Shown here one piece after another: positions 45,212-56,529 of a stretch of DNA of 64,000 nt. Numbering within the stretch: position 1 is the stretch's first letter; the number at the start of each line of letters is the position of its first letter. The position numbers and the translations under genes were made by a program. The notes beneath the pieces are model-generated. The model saw only the letters and a list, made by a program, of their open reading frames with translations. It was not told the origin of the DNA and ran no database searches. Source of the stretch: Bufo bufo (lineage: Eukaryota > Chordata > Amphibia > Anura > Bufonidae); contig NC_053389.1 in NCBI RefSeq assembly GCF_905171765.1, positions 216,262,624-216,326,623 on the forward strand. The letters run 5' to 3'.

Positions 45212-45229
45212 ATCACGGACGAGCCGCCA
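45212..45229 (-). other. ERV primer-binding site, tRNA-Pro-like
   Basis: Five bases inside the 5' LTR the minus strand reads TGGCGGCTCGTCCGTGAT, matching the proline primer site of mammalian gammaretroviruses at 16 of 18 positions. Confidence 0.7.
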
Positions 45230-45234
45230 AAAGC

Positions 45235-45720
45235 TGTAAGGCTAAATTAGGCCCTTTGCCTAAATGTGTCCCACAAGATTTCGGTGATCAGCTTGAATTA
45301 AGCCCTATTCGGTACCGAGAGAATGAATTAGATGGAGACCAAAAACACGTGTCTTTCTCTGATCCATTCTGGTTTATTCACTGCGTGCCAACACTTAATA
45401 TAGGGGAGGATTGGCCTCCCATTACATCCAATCATATGTTAGCATTAGTCTTATCGTATGGCCTGAATACACATGAGCTCTGCACTTACAGAAATAGATG
45501 TTTCATAGTAGCAACAGTTAATCATTCAGGTATAAACATGAGAATGACCTTGTGAAGTAAGGCTGGTTAAACAAATGTATGTATGGGCCTTTTCTAATCT
45601 GGTCTCAATACTACAGAGGGAGAAAGACACAAATGGAAATCTTAGAATAGTGCACTGGCCTGATGCAATCGTAATACATGTGGCTGAATAAGACAAAATG
45701 GAGTTACTTATACGCCATCA
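45235..45720 (-). repeat. ERV 5' LTR
   Basis: 486 bp, begins TGATGGCGTA and ends CCTTACA on the minus strand, followed by target duplication GATGG on its outer side. Confidence 0.95.
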
Positions 45721-45725
45721 GATGG

Positions 45726-45956
45726 AGAGAGGGACTCTGGGAGGCTCGGGAGCGCTGCGCTCAGCTGATCACCCGGCTGCCGCAGTGAGTGACATGACAG
45801 CTTAAATATGTGATCTGATCATCGGAGTCTCGGTCGGACGTCCACACTGCAGTTTGAATGAATAATCCTGTGCCCGGGTCTAAGAAAGGCTTGTACCCGG
45901 GCACAGGATTACAAACCCGGACTGTCCGTGTCAATCCCGAACGGGTGGCAACCCTA
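45726..45956. other. Right part of the hAT-type insertion
   Basis: Contains the inverted pair CCTGTGCCCGGGTCTAAG / CTTGTACCCGGGCACAGG (45869-45907) and ends in the inverted terminal sequence next to ACTAGAGT. Confidence 0.6.
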
Positions 45957-45964
45957 ACTAGAGT

Positions 45965-46235
45965 GGCAAATCTGGGCCTAATCTAGTGTCCATATTCTGT
46001 GTTTTTCTGTGACATATACAGTCCTGCATCAGAAAACAGTTTCTTTAGAGCAAAATCCTAATATCTGGGCCTAATCTAGTGTCCATATTCTGTGTGTTTC
46101 TGTAACATATACTGTTCTGCATCAGAAAACAGTGTCTTTAGAGCAAAATTCTAATATCTGGACCTAATCTAGTGTCCATATTCTGTGTGTTTGTGAGACA
46201 TATACTGTCCTGCATCAGAAAATTGTTTCTTTAGT
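45965..46235. repeat. 92-bp tandem array
   Basis: ATCTGGGCCTAATCTAGTGT starts at 45970, 46063 and 46155 (spacing 93 and 92), three units. It precedes hAT B and was joined to the 113-bp array before the 36063-45956 insertion. Confidence 0.9.
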
Positions 46236-46279
46236 GGACTGTAAAACAATCTGCTCCACATCTAGTGACAAAACTATTA

Positions 46280-49117
46280 AAATGAAGAAGGCAATCACTA
46301 AGGGACGGGGAAGTGGGCGTGATGCTGATGGTGCACGCAGAGGCCATGGCCTGGGCGCAAAGAAACTGTGTCTGCTGCCAGTGCACCAGAAAAAAATAAA
46401 ACATCCACTGTACCCAGCTTCATCTCCAACTTAGCTGGGCGGCGCAGAACAACACTGTCCAAGTCGGACCAGTGGGAACAGTTGGTCGGTTGGATTGCTG
46501 AAAATAATGCTTCCAGTCGGTTAAGCACCACCCTCTCTTCCACCAAGTCCAGTCTCTGTAGCCAAGAGTCTGGTCAACCAAATACTCTCTCTGATCATCC
46601 TTCCTCCCACCATGGAGAGGCTTGCCAAACGAGTGATCCCACACTCGGATATTCCAAGGAGCTCTATCCAGCACCACTATTACATTTGGCCCTCGCGCCC
46701 AGCAGGCTTGAAGAGGGACCTGAGATATTGGGCCCTGATCCTAACCTCTTGAGCCTTCACAGTCTCAAGAAGATGAAGCAGTGGTGAACGGCAATCATTC
46801 GTTCACGAGGTGAACTCATGATGATACACAGTTACCAATCACTGAGGTTGTGGTTAGTTCAAGTCAGTGAGGAATGAGCAGAGTCAGGAAGTGGAAGATG
46901 AGGTCACTGACCCAACATGGGAAAGGTGAAAAGCCAAGCGAGGGACAGCATTACAGAGGGGGAGGGATCAGCAGCACCGCAACAGGCTGGAAGAGGCAGT
47001 GGGGTTTCAAAAAGGAGAAGTTGGCCCACACCAAACAGGCCTGCAACAGTTACACCGAGCACCCCCATGCGTAAATCTACCTTGCCAAGGGGTAGGTGTT
47101 CCGCAGTATGGCGCTTTTTTGAGGAAAGAGTGTCAGTTTGCAACCTGTGCCGTACCAAAATGAGCCGGGGCGTGAACACTAGCAACCTCACCACCACCAG
47201 CATGATCCGCCACATGACATCCAAGCACCCTAACAAGTGGGCCGAACGCCTGCGTCCACAATCTAGGTCTGCGGGTCACACCACTGCCTCCTCTTCCCCT
47301 GTGTTATGCACTGCTGGCCAAATACTCACCCATCCACCCACGGGCCATAGCACTAAATGCGCAATTTTCTAAATTACTGGCTCTTGAAATGTTACCAATT
47401 AAGCTTGTGGACACTGAGGCCTTCCGCAGCCTGATGTCGGCGGCCACCCCTCGGTACGCAGTCCCCAGCCACCACTATTTTTCACGGTGTGCCATGCCCG
47501 CCTTACACTAGCATGTGTGCCAGAACATCACCCGTGCTCTGGAACCAACGCAGTTACTGGGAAGGTCCACCCTAACCACGGACACATGGAAAGTGCTGGT
47601 AGCCAGGGACGCTACATTTCCCTGACCGCACACTGGGTGAATGTGGTGGAGGCCAGGAGTGAGTCGTACCCTGGGATGGCATAGGTGCTACCCATGCCCA
47701 GGATTGCGGGCCCCACGTCCATCAGGGCCTCCGCCAGCATCTATATTAATAGCTCCAACTCCCCACTTCTCCTCCTCCGCTGCCTTCGCTCCTCCACTTC
47801 ACCTCCGGGCAGCAGTCAGCATCAGTCGCTGGCTGGAAGCAGTGTAGCACTGCTGTGGTTAAGCATCCACCAGGCTGTGCTGAAGTTGATCTGTTTAGGG
47901 TGACAAACAAGCACACCGCCGCAGAGCTGTGGCAGGGTATAAGGGACCAAACCGAGCTGTGGCTCTCGCCACTCAACCTACAACCAGGCATGGTTGTGTC
48001 TGACAATGGCCGTAACTTGGTGGCGTCTTTGGAGCTCGGCAACCTGACACACATCCCATGCCTAGCCCACGTCCTAAACTTAGTGGTTCAGCGGTTTATC
48101 AAAACCTACCCCACTTTTCCAGAACTACTAGTGAAGGCCTGCCGCGTGTATGCCCATTTCCGAAAGTCGTCCACAGCTTCAGCCAGTCTGTCAACGCTAC
48201 AGCAGCGCTTGCGGCATCCAGCTCACCGACTGTTGTGCGACGTGAGCACGCGCTGGAACTCTATGTTCCACATGTTGGCCAGGCCTTGTGCGCAGCAGAG
48301 GGCAGTTGTGAAATACCAGCTGCAACATGGTCGTCGCCTTTCGAGTCAACTGCCACTATTCACAAGCGAGGAGTGGGCATTCATGTCAGACCTCTGTGAG
48401 GTTTTAAAAATTTTAATTCCCATGGAACTTTAATTCCATCTGTTCAGTGTGGATGGGCAGAAGAGGAGGATAAGGAGATGGAGAGTCATCCTGATGTCGA
48501 CATCATCGTCTTGCCTGTTGGTACTCTGGCACACATGGCTGACTTCATGTTAGGCTGCCTTTCCAGCGACCCTCGCGTTATATGCATTTTAGATAACACG
48601 GATTACTGGGTGTTCACCCTTCTCGACCCCTGCTACAAAGAGAACTTCTCATCTCTCATTCCTCTGCTGAAGAGGACGAGCAAAATGGTGCAATACTAGA
48701 AGATCCTTGTTGGAAAATTGCTCCAAAAATTTCCATCTGACAACCAAGGAAGGGAGACAAGGGGAACACACAGCAGTTCCAACAAAGGCAGGGCAACACT
48801 CTACAAGGCATGGGACACTTTCATGACACCCCGCCAGCAATCTCACCCTGAAGCGCGGCCTAGTGGTACAAGGAGGGAAAAGTTTTGGAAGATGGTGAAG
48901 GAATACATAGCAGACCGTCGGTCAGCGTCCTAAAATGATCCCTCAGTGTCTTACAACTACTGGGTTTCCAAGGCTGGACGCTGGACACGTGGCACGAACG
49001 TGCGGGGTGCTGGCCTGCCCTGCCACCAGCGTTTTGTCTGAGCTTGTATTTAGTGCTGCTGGTGGCATTATAACAGATAAGCGATCCGCTTGTCCACTAG
49101 CAATGCTGACAGGTTGA
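46280..49117 (+). pseudogene. hAT transposase relic B with BED zinc finger
   Basis: Degraded hAT (ZBED-like) transposase. The N-terminal basic and Ser-rich part is spread over 46280-46790. A BED-type zinc finger is readable at about 47130-47235 (VCNLCRTKMSRGVNTSNL then MIRHMTSKHP: two Cys, two His). The catalytic region lies in 47855-48433 (VVSDNGRNLVASLELG, CLAHVLNLVVQRFI, CDVSTRWNSMFHML). Further pieces are at 48478-48699, and the C-terminal dimerisation motif is at 48935-49117 (LACPATSVLSELVFSAAGG, IITDKRSA). At least five frame changes separate them. It is more complete at the N-terminus than relic A, but more decayed overall. Confidence 0.85.
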
Positions 49118-49365
49118 CTCAGAAAAAAAATGAACAAGGCCTGGATTGGCCCTGACTTCTCAACTCCACCAGAGGGAGAGCTGAGCTGATGATGAACATA
49201 AAGGCAATTTCAATCTATCATTTATAATGTACTCAATCTACTGTAGTGTATTCCAATGCACCTTTTCCACCACAAAAAAAGAGTATATGGTTGAATCTTG
49301 TTTTCTCGTCCTCCTCCTCCTCTTCCAGATTGTTTATGTTCCCTCCACTCTAATTGTTTTAATAG

Positions 49366-49617
49366 GGTCAGCTCAACTGCAGGCCCTCGCCCCTAATGTT
49401 TTAGAGGGTCAGTTCAGCAGCAGGCCCTCGCCCATAATGTTTTAGTTTTAGAGCGTCAGCTCAGCAGCAGGCCCTCACCCATAATGTTTTAGAGGGTCAG
49501 TTCAGCAGCAGGCCCTCGCCCATAATGTTTTAGAGGGTCAACTCAGCAGCATGCCCTTGCCCCTAATGTTTTAGAGGGTCAGCTCAGCAGCAGGCCCTCG
49601 CCCATAATGTTTTAGAG
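49366..49617. repeat. About 40-bp minisatellite in hAT B 3' region
   Basis: Units of TTTTAGAGGGTCAGCTCAGC plus AGCAGGCCCTCGCCCATAATG, about six copies, continuing after the MITE at 49761. Related single units recur at 50180 and 50810. Confidence 0.85.
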
Positions 49618-49760
49618 CAGGCATCCTCAAACTGTTTCCAGCTGTTGCAAAACTACAACTCCCAGCATGCCCGAACAGCCTACAGGTATCAGCCTACAGC
49701 AGGGCTTTGTGGGAGTTGTAGTTTTACAACAGCTGGAGGGCCGCAGTTTGAGGATGCCTG
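49618..49760. mobile_element. hAT MITE with 8-bp target duplication
   Basis: 143 bp, ends CAGGCATCCTCAAACTG / its complement, flanked by TTTTAGAG (49610-49617 and 49761-49768). Contains ACTACAACTCCCAGCATGCC, a hallmark of this common frog MITE. Confidence 0.93.
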
Positions 49761-49768
49761 TTTTAGAG

Positions 49769-51520
49769 GGTCAGCTCAGCAGCAGGCCCACACCTAAAAT
49801 CTTTTACTTGGTCAGCTCACCTGCAGACCCGCAACTCAATGTGAATGAGGCCCTCCTTTATGTGATATACAGGTTGGATCGGAATGCCTCTTGACATGGT
49901 GTGGAGATGGCAGCATGAGGAGGCCACATAGAGGCACAATGACTGAGTCTAAATGTTGCTGCACTAGTGGGTGGATGTCCTGTACACTTTTTTCTACTGC
50001 CTGAATAAAGACGAAGATTTTTAGCTACCAAGAAATCGTGAGTGCTGGAACTTTATTTGTTTTCATGCTTAGAAAGATCCAGGTGGAAACAATATGTGAA
50101 GCTGTATCACCGTCACCTGCAGATTAATGCAGCCATCAAATTTAAGTTGGGTTTGTTGTTTTCACCTCAGCTCACCAGCAGGCCCGCAGTTAAAATCTTT
50201 TACAGGGTCAGCTCACATGCAGGCCCGAACTCCGAAATCGAACTATGATTCCCGGTTATCAGTGATTACCATGGTAGGCGCATAACAAACATCTAAAGTT
50301 GATAGGGAAGATATCCAAATGGATCAGTGGACTGTCACGGGGGACGTGCGATCAGGCAGAAGTTAACTAGAGTCAACAAATCGCAGCAGGGCCTCTCCTG
50401 TATAACGTTTCCTTATCCAAAATACCGCAGTGACATTCCTGTACATTTTTTATTACTCATTCCAATAGCAGGGCATCTTAAGAGTCCTGTATTGTTATTT
50501 ATCGTCACTACCTCCCCGAGTCGGGAGTGGGTAATTGCCGTGCGCCTCCTGTCTTCCTTCGATTTTTCAGTTTTAATACCTTGTCCCACCATCTCCACCC
50601 AATCAGATTTTAGCCATTGACCTCCCTTGGATGTGGTATCCCTTTCTCAAGCTCCCTCTCCAGCATCAAACCCTGATTCCCCATTACCCGTGATCACCAT
50701 GCTAGGCGCAGAAAAGAACATAGAAAGTTGATAAGGCAGACATCCAAATGAATCGTCGCCGTCACAGGGACGTGCAATCGCCAAGAGGTTATCTAGAGTC
50801 ACCAATGCGGCAGCAGGCCCTAACCCCTAAGGTTTTAGATGGTCAGATCAGCAGGCCCTTGCTCCAAATGTTTTTGAGGGTCACCAGCAGGCCATCAATC
50901 ATAATTTTTCAAGGGTGTGTATGATGCCCACCTTTATGTGTAACATAGGGTGTTTTGGAGTGCTGGTTCCTTGTAATTTTTGGCAGCCCTTTCACTTAGT
51001 GCATAGGCTTTATCAGTGTAGGAGTCCCACTACCTGAACAATTGTACCACAATGTGAATGAGGCCCTCCTTTATGTGGCATACAGGCTATTTCGGAGTGC
51101 CTCTTGCTCGTAATTTTATTGCAGCACTTGCACTTTATATACAATTGAATATACAGGAAAGAATGTTTCCTAACAATTTTTCCTGTAAAATTAATTTTTT
51201 TGGGGGGTTTTGTGCGGATTTTTGTCATTCTGTAAAAGTAGCGTACAACTCGAACAACATGGTTCCCAGCAGCGACCTGGAAGTCCAAGATGCATCCAGA
51301 CATTGTCCCCATGGTGTTCCCGATCCATTTCGGTAGTGTTTCTGTCACTTTCTGACCTTTTCCAATGTACTAGGCACCCTCCCTCTTCAGAGCATGGGGG
51401 GCTTGGTTGTCTCCCATTGACTTCCATTATACTTGGGTGCTCTGCCGAGCACACGAATATAGCAATGTGTTCTGCCCGAACACCTGATCACCCGAATACT
51501 TTTGTGCTCGATCATCACTA
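49769..51520 (+). other. hAT B 3' noncoding region
   Basis: No gene. Scattered units of the 40-bp minisatellite and a second pair of similar segments (50270-50400 and 50700-50830, each with ACGTGC.ATC and AGAGTCA). Confidence 0.5.
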
Positions 51521-51535
51521 ATCAAGATATTAGTC

Positions 51536-51955
51536 CATACTCCAAATAGACAGTTATAATCTTCAAAAACAGATGATAGTATGACTAATCCAATTTCATT
51601 CATAGATCAATGCTACATGATCATAAACAAAAAGGAATCAATGTACATAATTAGTTAGTAGAAAAAAAAAGTCTGATTTCATTCATAAATCAATGTGCTT
51701 AATAGTTAATATTAGTAAATAACTTGATCCAGATATAACTGATCAGTATTCATAATTCATATTGTATACACATTATCTTACTTATTCAGTGTGGATGGTA
51801 ATATAGTTAGTGGCTTGATCTATTACTACTGCTACACTTTGTGTATTGTATACCGTTCTTTGTTAGAAAAGATGAAATGTTACCACATTGTTGATTTCTA
51901 TGGATTAGGTCTTTTACTTGACAATGGTATTCGTTAAAACGCTCGTGTCTCACTG
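51536..51955 (+). repeat. Penelope-like terminal repeat, left (inverted partner at 61.1-61.5 kb)
   Basis: AGTTATAATCTTCAAAA through GGCTTGATCTATTACTACTG and TTACCACATTGTTGATTTCT (about 51549-51901) match the reverse complement of 61456-61115 almost throughout. Beyond this point the copies diverge; a decayed hammerhead-like core may lie near 51918-51948. Confidence 0.75.
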
Positions 51956-51959
51956 ATTC

Positions 51960-52411
51960 CTCACTTCTACCCCCACCATTAAAATAACAGCCGGACAACG
52001 GTTCGGATTGAATCGGCCACAGCAGCCATTTTATTAAATAACAAATAAACATCCAACATAAAATAATTTAACCCTGAGTAAATGACAAGGGAGGTCCTAG
52101 ACGCCCTAATTACCACTGCACCCAAATAAACTGGCAACTCCATCTTGCCCCCAGCCGATGAACGCCAGCCCTAAGGCACCAACTGATGGACGCCTAATTC
52201 CTCCACTCCAATTCAACCATGCGAGTCCAGTCCCACCTGTGGGGCCCTCCCATTCTCAACTACCACCATATTCACCAACTTCGAGGACCTCCCACCGCCA
52301 ACAACGCGCAACTTGACCCACTTAAGAGTGCGCTTCCCTCCACATCCTCAAAGCTGTCTCGATCCCACTGCCACCACCCCATTCCTTGCCATAATCTACC
52401 CACTGCCCGAT
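51960..52411 (-). other. Ngaro 3' tail, beyond the CR1 insertion
   Basis: GC-rich on the minus strand (hydrolase end or 3' UTR), then AATAAAATGGCTGCTGTGGCC and the terminus. No intact ORF. Confidence 0.5.
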
Positions 52412-52757
52412 TCACATAGTTACATAGTTTAATACGGTTGAAAAAGACAAACGTCCATCAAGTTCATCCAAGGGATAGGTAGGGACGCGAATTCCAGAAG
52501 GAAGTGAGACTCAGATTTCTACACGTTTTCATAAGCATTTATGTTTTTACTTTTAAGAATTCTAAACTCTTTTTGAAACTGTCCACTGTTCCTGTTGTGA
52601 CCACGTCCTGAGGAAGTCTATTTCACAGATTCACAGTTCTTACAGTAAAGAAGCTTTGATGCTTCTGGGGACTGAACTTTTTCTTCTTTAGTCGGAGGCA
52701 GTGCCCCCATGTCTTTTGAGCACATTTTACATGGAACAGCTTTTCGCCGTATTTTTT

Positions 52758-54745
52758 TTATGGCCCATTTATATACTTGTACAGGTTAATCATGTCCCCC
52801 TTTAGACGTCTCTTCTCAAGACTAAATAAATTCAATTCTTTTAATCTTTCTTCATAACTAAGACCCTCCATGCCCCTTATCATTTTAGTCGCTCTTCTCT
52901 GTACTTTTTCCAGCTGCAGTGCATCCTTTCTATGTAATGGTGCGCAGAACTGGACTGCGTATTCCAAATGAGGCCGCACCAGCGCTTTGTAAAGTGGTAG
53001 TATTACATCCCTGCCCCACGAGTCCATGCCTAGTTTAATGCATGACAATATCCTGGTGACCTTAGAAGCAGCTGATTGACATTGCATACTATAATTTAAT
53101 CTACCATCCACAAGGACACCCAAATCCTTCTCTATACGTGACTCTCCCAGTGCTACATCACCTAGGACATATGAAGCACAGAGATTATTACTACCAAGAT
53201 GCCTAACTTTACATTTGTCCATATTGAACCTCATTTGCCAAGTTGATGCCCAATCACTCAAGTGTTCAAGTCAGCTTGTAGTTTGTAGACCTCTTCCATA
53301 GACCGTACCAGTTCTACACAGTTTAGTGGTTATCTGCAAAAATAGATAAGGTGCAATTAATCCCGTCCTCATATCATTAATAAATATATAAAATAAATAA
53401 AGGGCCCAGCACTGAACTTGGGGTACACCATTTATAACCTGGGACCATTCTGAATAGGAATCATTGACCAACAACTCTCTGGACACGGTCCTTCAGCCAG
53501 TTTTCAATCCACTTACAAAACTATACTTTCCAAGCCATAGACCTTACTTTACTTATTAAGCGTCTATGAGGGACAGTATCAAAAGCCTTTGCAAATTCCA
53601 GACACACTACATCCACAGCCGCCCCTCTACCAGGCTACTACTCACTCCCTCATAAAAACAAATCAGGTTCATCTGACAACTTCTGTCCTTGGTAAACTCA
53701 TGCTGGTTAGCACTTATAATATTATTTATAGTCACATACTCCTGTATATAGTCCCTTAAGATTCCTTCATTTTTCCCACAACAGAAGTTAAACTAACTGG
53801 TCTATAATTACCTGTGGAGGAACCTTGATCCTTTTTTGAATAGGGCACCACGTATTGCCTTGCGCAAATCACTTGGGACTGTACCAGTCACTAAGAGAAT
53901 CCTTAAAAAATTATAAACAGGGAACAGCAATAATTTGAACAGAACTCTATTAAGCACTATCTTGGGTGTAATCCATCTGGACCACCGGAGTTTTGTTCAC
54001 ATTTCCCTATTTAACTCTCTTGGACCATATCTACAGTTAGCCAATTGAGTATATCACTGGATGTACTAACAACCCCGGCGCCACAGATATCAGCAACTTT
54101 CTCTACTTTTGTATATACAGAGCTAAAAAACCTATTTATGGAAACTCTGCCTTTTCCTTATCTTCAGTGACTACCCCCCTTTACCATTATTTAGGGGACC
54201 TACCTGCTCAGACCTAGGTTTTTTAGCATTTATATATTTAAAAAAACTTTTTGGGATTTGTTTTGCTTTCTTTTGCTACCTGCTGTTTTTTTTTTATCTT
54301 TGCTAATGTTATCTCCTTTTGCAGATTTTATTAAGCCCTTTGTAATCTTACAAACGCTACAGCTGACCCTTCAGATTTGTATTTTTTAAATGCCCTCTTT
54401 TGGTCCTTTAATTGCTCTTTTTACAGTAGCTGTAAGCCATGGTGGGGTTTAATTTAAGCCGTTTATACTTTGTTACCTAAAGGAATCAATTTTTTTGTGG
54501 CAATTACTCAATGTGGGATTTGAAGCTCTCCCATTTATTCCTCTGTATTATTATGGGGAAAGTAGCTGCTCCAGTCTATGCCCTGAAATGCTGCCCTCAA
54601 CCCAGGGAAATTAGGCTTTTTGAAATTCAGTGTCTTTGCTCTGCTTGACCGAGTTTGCTTCTATAGTTTTAGGGGGAATATAATAAATTGTGTCACTGTT
54701 ACCTAGTGTTTCCAAACAGTAACATTACCAACAAGCTCTGCATCA
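52758..54745 (-). pseudogene. CR1 ORF2: RT and C-terminal part, decayed
   Basis: Reverse transcriptase half of the LINE ORF2. The best piece is 53261-52758 (167 codons): the end of the RT domain and the C-terminal conserved region (DLGVLVDGRLNYSMQCQSAA, LPLYKALVRPHLEYAVQFC, LEKVQRRATKMIRG, KRRLKGDMINLYKY). Next, 53486-53271 holds LVNDSYSEWSQVINGVPQ, after which a frameshift disrupts the GSVLGP motif; the catalytic FADD region that follows is also damaged. From 53500 to 54745 RT finger segments are scattered over all three frames with many stops. Inactive. Confidence 0.82.
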
Positions 54746-55248
54746 TTAGAAATTACCAGATCCAACACAGCAATCGCCCCTAGTGGGAGCTTCTACAAAA
54801 CTGGTCCTAAAGTGGTCCTGCAGCAAGTTGAGGAATTTTCTCCCCTTTGCAGTGTTTGAGGCAGAACCATGACCCCAGTCAAGACTAGTAAAGAAGTTAA
54901 AAGCTCCCATTATGACTACTGTACCAGCCTGTGCCGCCTGCTGTATTTGGTTATACAGTTGCGTTTCTATCCCTTCTGTGATGTTAGGGGGTCTATAGAT
55001 TACACCAAGTATTATTTTTTCAGTGTTTATATCCCTTTGACCTTCCACCCATAAGGTTTCCACATCCTCACCATCCTCACGCACAATTGCCTCTTTCACA
55101 CTTGTCTTCAGATCACTACTCACATACAGGCACACGCCACCACCTTTTCTATTGACCCGGTCTTTCCTAAATAGTGTAAAACCCTCAATATTAACAGCCC
55201 AGTCATGTGAAGAGTCCAACCATGTCTCAGCCACACCAACGACATCTA
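54746..55248 (-). pseudogene. CR1 ORF2 endonuclease (APE-like), main part
   Basis: Apurinic-type endonuclease domain that nicks target DNA for LINE insertion. Minus frame with VVGVAETWLDSSHDW, the glycine-rich KGGGVCLYVSSDL, VIYRPPN and MGAFNF(F) (GDFN in active relatives). The first residues of the domain (IFTNFRSLASKMGELEAMV) lie at about 56530-56610, on the far side of the inserted Tc1 element. The frame from 55357 starts inside the Tc1 terminal repeat and is not a real start. The GDFN Asp is replaced by Ala. Confidence 0.82.
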
Positions 55249-56527
55249 CAGTTGCAAGAAAAAGTATGTGAACCCTTTGGAATGATATGGATTTCTGCAC
55301 AAATTGGCCATAAAATGTGATCTGATATTCATCTAAGTCACAACAATAGACAATCACAGTCTGCTTAAACTAATAATACAGAAAGAATTAAATGTTACTA
55401 TGTTTTTATTGAACACACCATGTAAACATTCACAGTACAGGTGGAAAAAGTATGTGAACCCCTAGACTAATGACATCTCCAAGAGCTAATTGGAATGAAG
55501 TGTCAGCCAACTGGAGTCCAATCAACGAGATGAGATTAGAGGTGTTGGGATAATGCTAACATCCATTGTTAGCGACACTTACGATACGTAAAAACACTAA
55601 ACAAGAATGGCATTTCATGGGAGGATACCACAGAGGAAGCCACTTCTTTTTAAAAAAAACACCATTGCTGCATGTTTACAGTTTGCACAAGAGCACCTGG
55701 ATGTTCCCCAGCAGTACTGGCAAAATATCTGTGGACAGATTGAACCCAAAGTTGATTTGTTTGGAAGAAACACACAACACTATGTGTGGAGAAAAAAGAG
55801 GCACAGCACACCAACATCAAAACCTCATCCCAACTGTGAAGTATGGTGGTGGGGGGCATCATGGTTTGGGGCTGCTTTGCTTGCGTCAGGGCCTGGACAG
55901 ATTGCTAACATCAAAGGAAAAATGAATTCCCAAATTTATCAAGACATTTATGCAGGAGAACTTAAGGCCATCTGTCCATCAGCTGAAGCTCAACAGAAGA
56001 TGGGTGTTGCAACAGGACAACGACCAAAGCATAGAAGTTAAATCAACAACAGAATGGCTTAAACAGAAGAAATGCGCCTTCTGGAGTGGCCCAGTCAGAG
56101 TCCTGACCTCAACCTAATTGAGATGCTGTGGCATGACCTCAAGAAAGCGATTCACACTAGACATCCTAAGAATATTGCTGAACTGAAACAGTTCTGTAAA
56201 GAGGAATGGTCAAGAATTACTCCTGACCGTTGTGCACGTCTGATCTGCAACTACAGGAAATGTTTGGTTGAAGTTATTGCTGCCAAAGGAGGTTCAACCA
56301 GTTATTAAATCCAATGGTTCACATACTTTTTCCACCTGCACTGTGAATGTTTACATGGTGTGTTCAATAAAAACATGGTAACATTTAATTATTTGTGTGT
56401 TATCAGTTTAAGAAGACTGTGATTGTCTATTGTTGTGACTTGGATGAAGATCAGATCACATTTTATGACCAATTTGTGCAGAAATCCATATCATTCCAAA
56501 GGGTTCACATACTTTTTCTTGCAACTG
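55249..56527 (+). mobile_element. Internally deleted Tc1 copy (family of 21328)
   Basis: Same terminal repeats (CAGTTGCAAGAAA) and IR/DR motifs as the 21328 element, with TA on each side (55247-55248 and 56528-56529). About 340 bp are missing, including the transposase start; the junction is at about 55549. Confidence 0.95.
55550..56308 (+). pseudogene. Tc1 transposase remnant, N-terminus deleted
   Basis: Remnant of the transposase that is intact at 21691. The deletion removes the ATG and the first helix-turn-helix; sequence resumes at the segment for ANIPVSES. Single-base indels then shift the frame several times (for example around 55607, 55740, 55800, 55850, 56030). Readable pieces are [23 protein letters not shown], the QQDNDPKH region (now shifted) and the C-terminus with [19 protein letters not shown]. 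Its terminal repeats are in good order, so it could still be a substrate for a transposase made elsewhere. Confidence 0.92.
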
Positions 56528-56529
56528 TA

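Larger units (their letters stand above)
37763..45720 (-). mobile_element. Endogenous retrovirus, complete but decayed provirus
   Basis: Two 486-bp LTRs in direct orientation with TG...CA ends, flanked by GATGG (37758-37762 and 45721-45725). On the minus strand the order is LTR, primer site, gag start, protease, RT, RNase H, integrase end, env, polypurine tract, LTR. Coding regions are broken in many places and much of gag is unrecognisable. The overlap of the pol end with the env start, a proline-type primer site and a CX6CC transmembrane motif suggest a gamma/epsilon-like (class I) retrovirus. Confidence 0.93.
36063..45956. mobile_element. hAT-type insertion carrying foldback and ERV
   Basis: The 8-bp duplication ACTAGAGT flanks it (36055-36062 and 45957-45964). 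The ends are inverted: TAAGGTTGCCACC on the left and TTAGGGTTGCCACC reading inward from the right. No transposase of its own is visible, so it is a non-autonomous element enlarged by the nested foldback and retrovirus; its own sequence is only about 1.1-1.2 kb. Confidence 0.75.
46270..51520 (+). mobile_element. hAT element B
   Basis: Transposase relics (46368-49117) are followed by repeat-rich 3' noncoding sequence and an end near 51520 that reads TAGTGATGATCGAGCAC on the other strand, similar to the left end of element A. Net length after removing the small MITE is about 5 kb. Confidence 0.65.

Noticed and set aside
51905..51950. Fourth hammerhead-like motif (CTTGACAATGG...TTAAAACGC)
   Set aside because: Position matches the inverted Penelope end, but stem II is not formed and GAAAC is lost, so only homology by position supports it.
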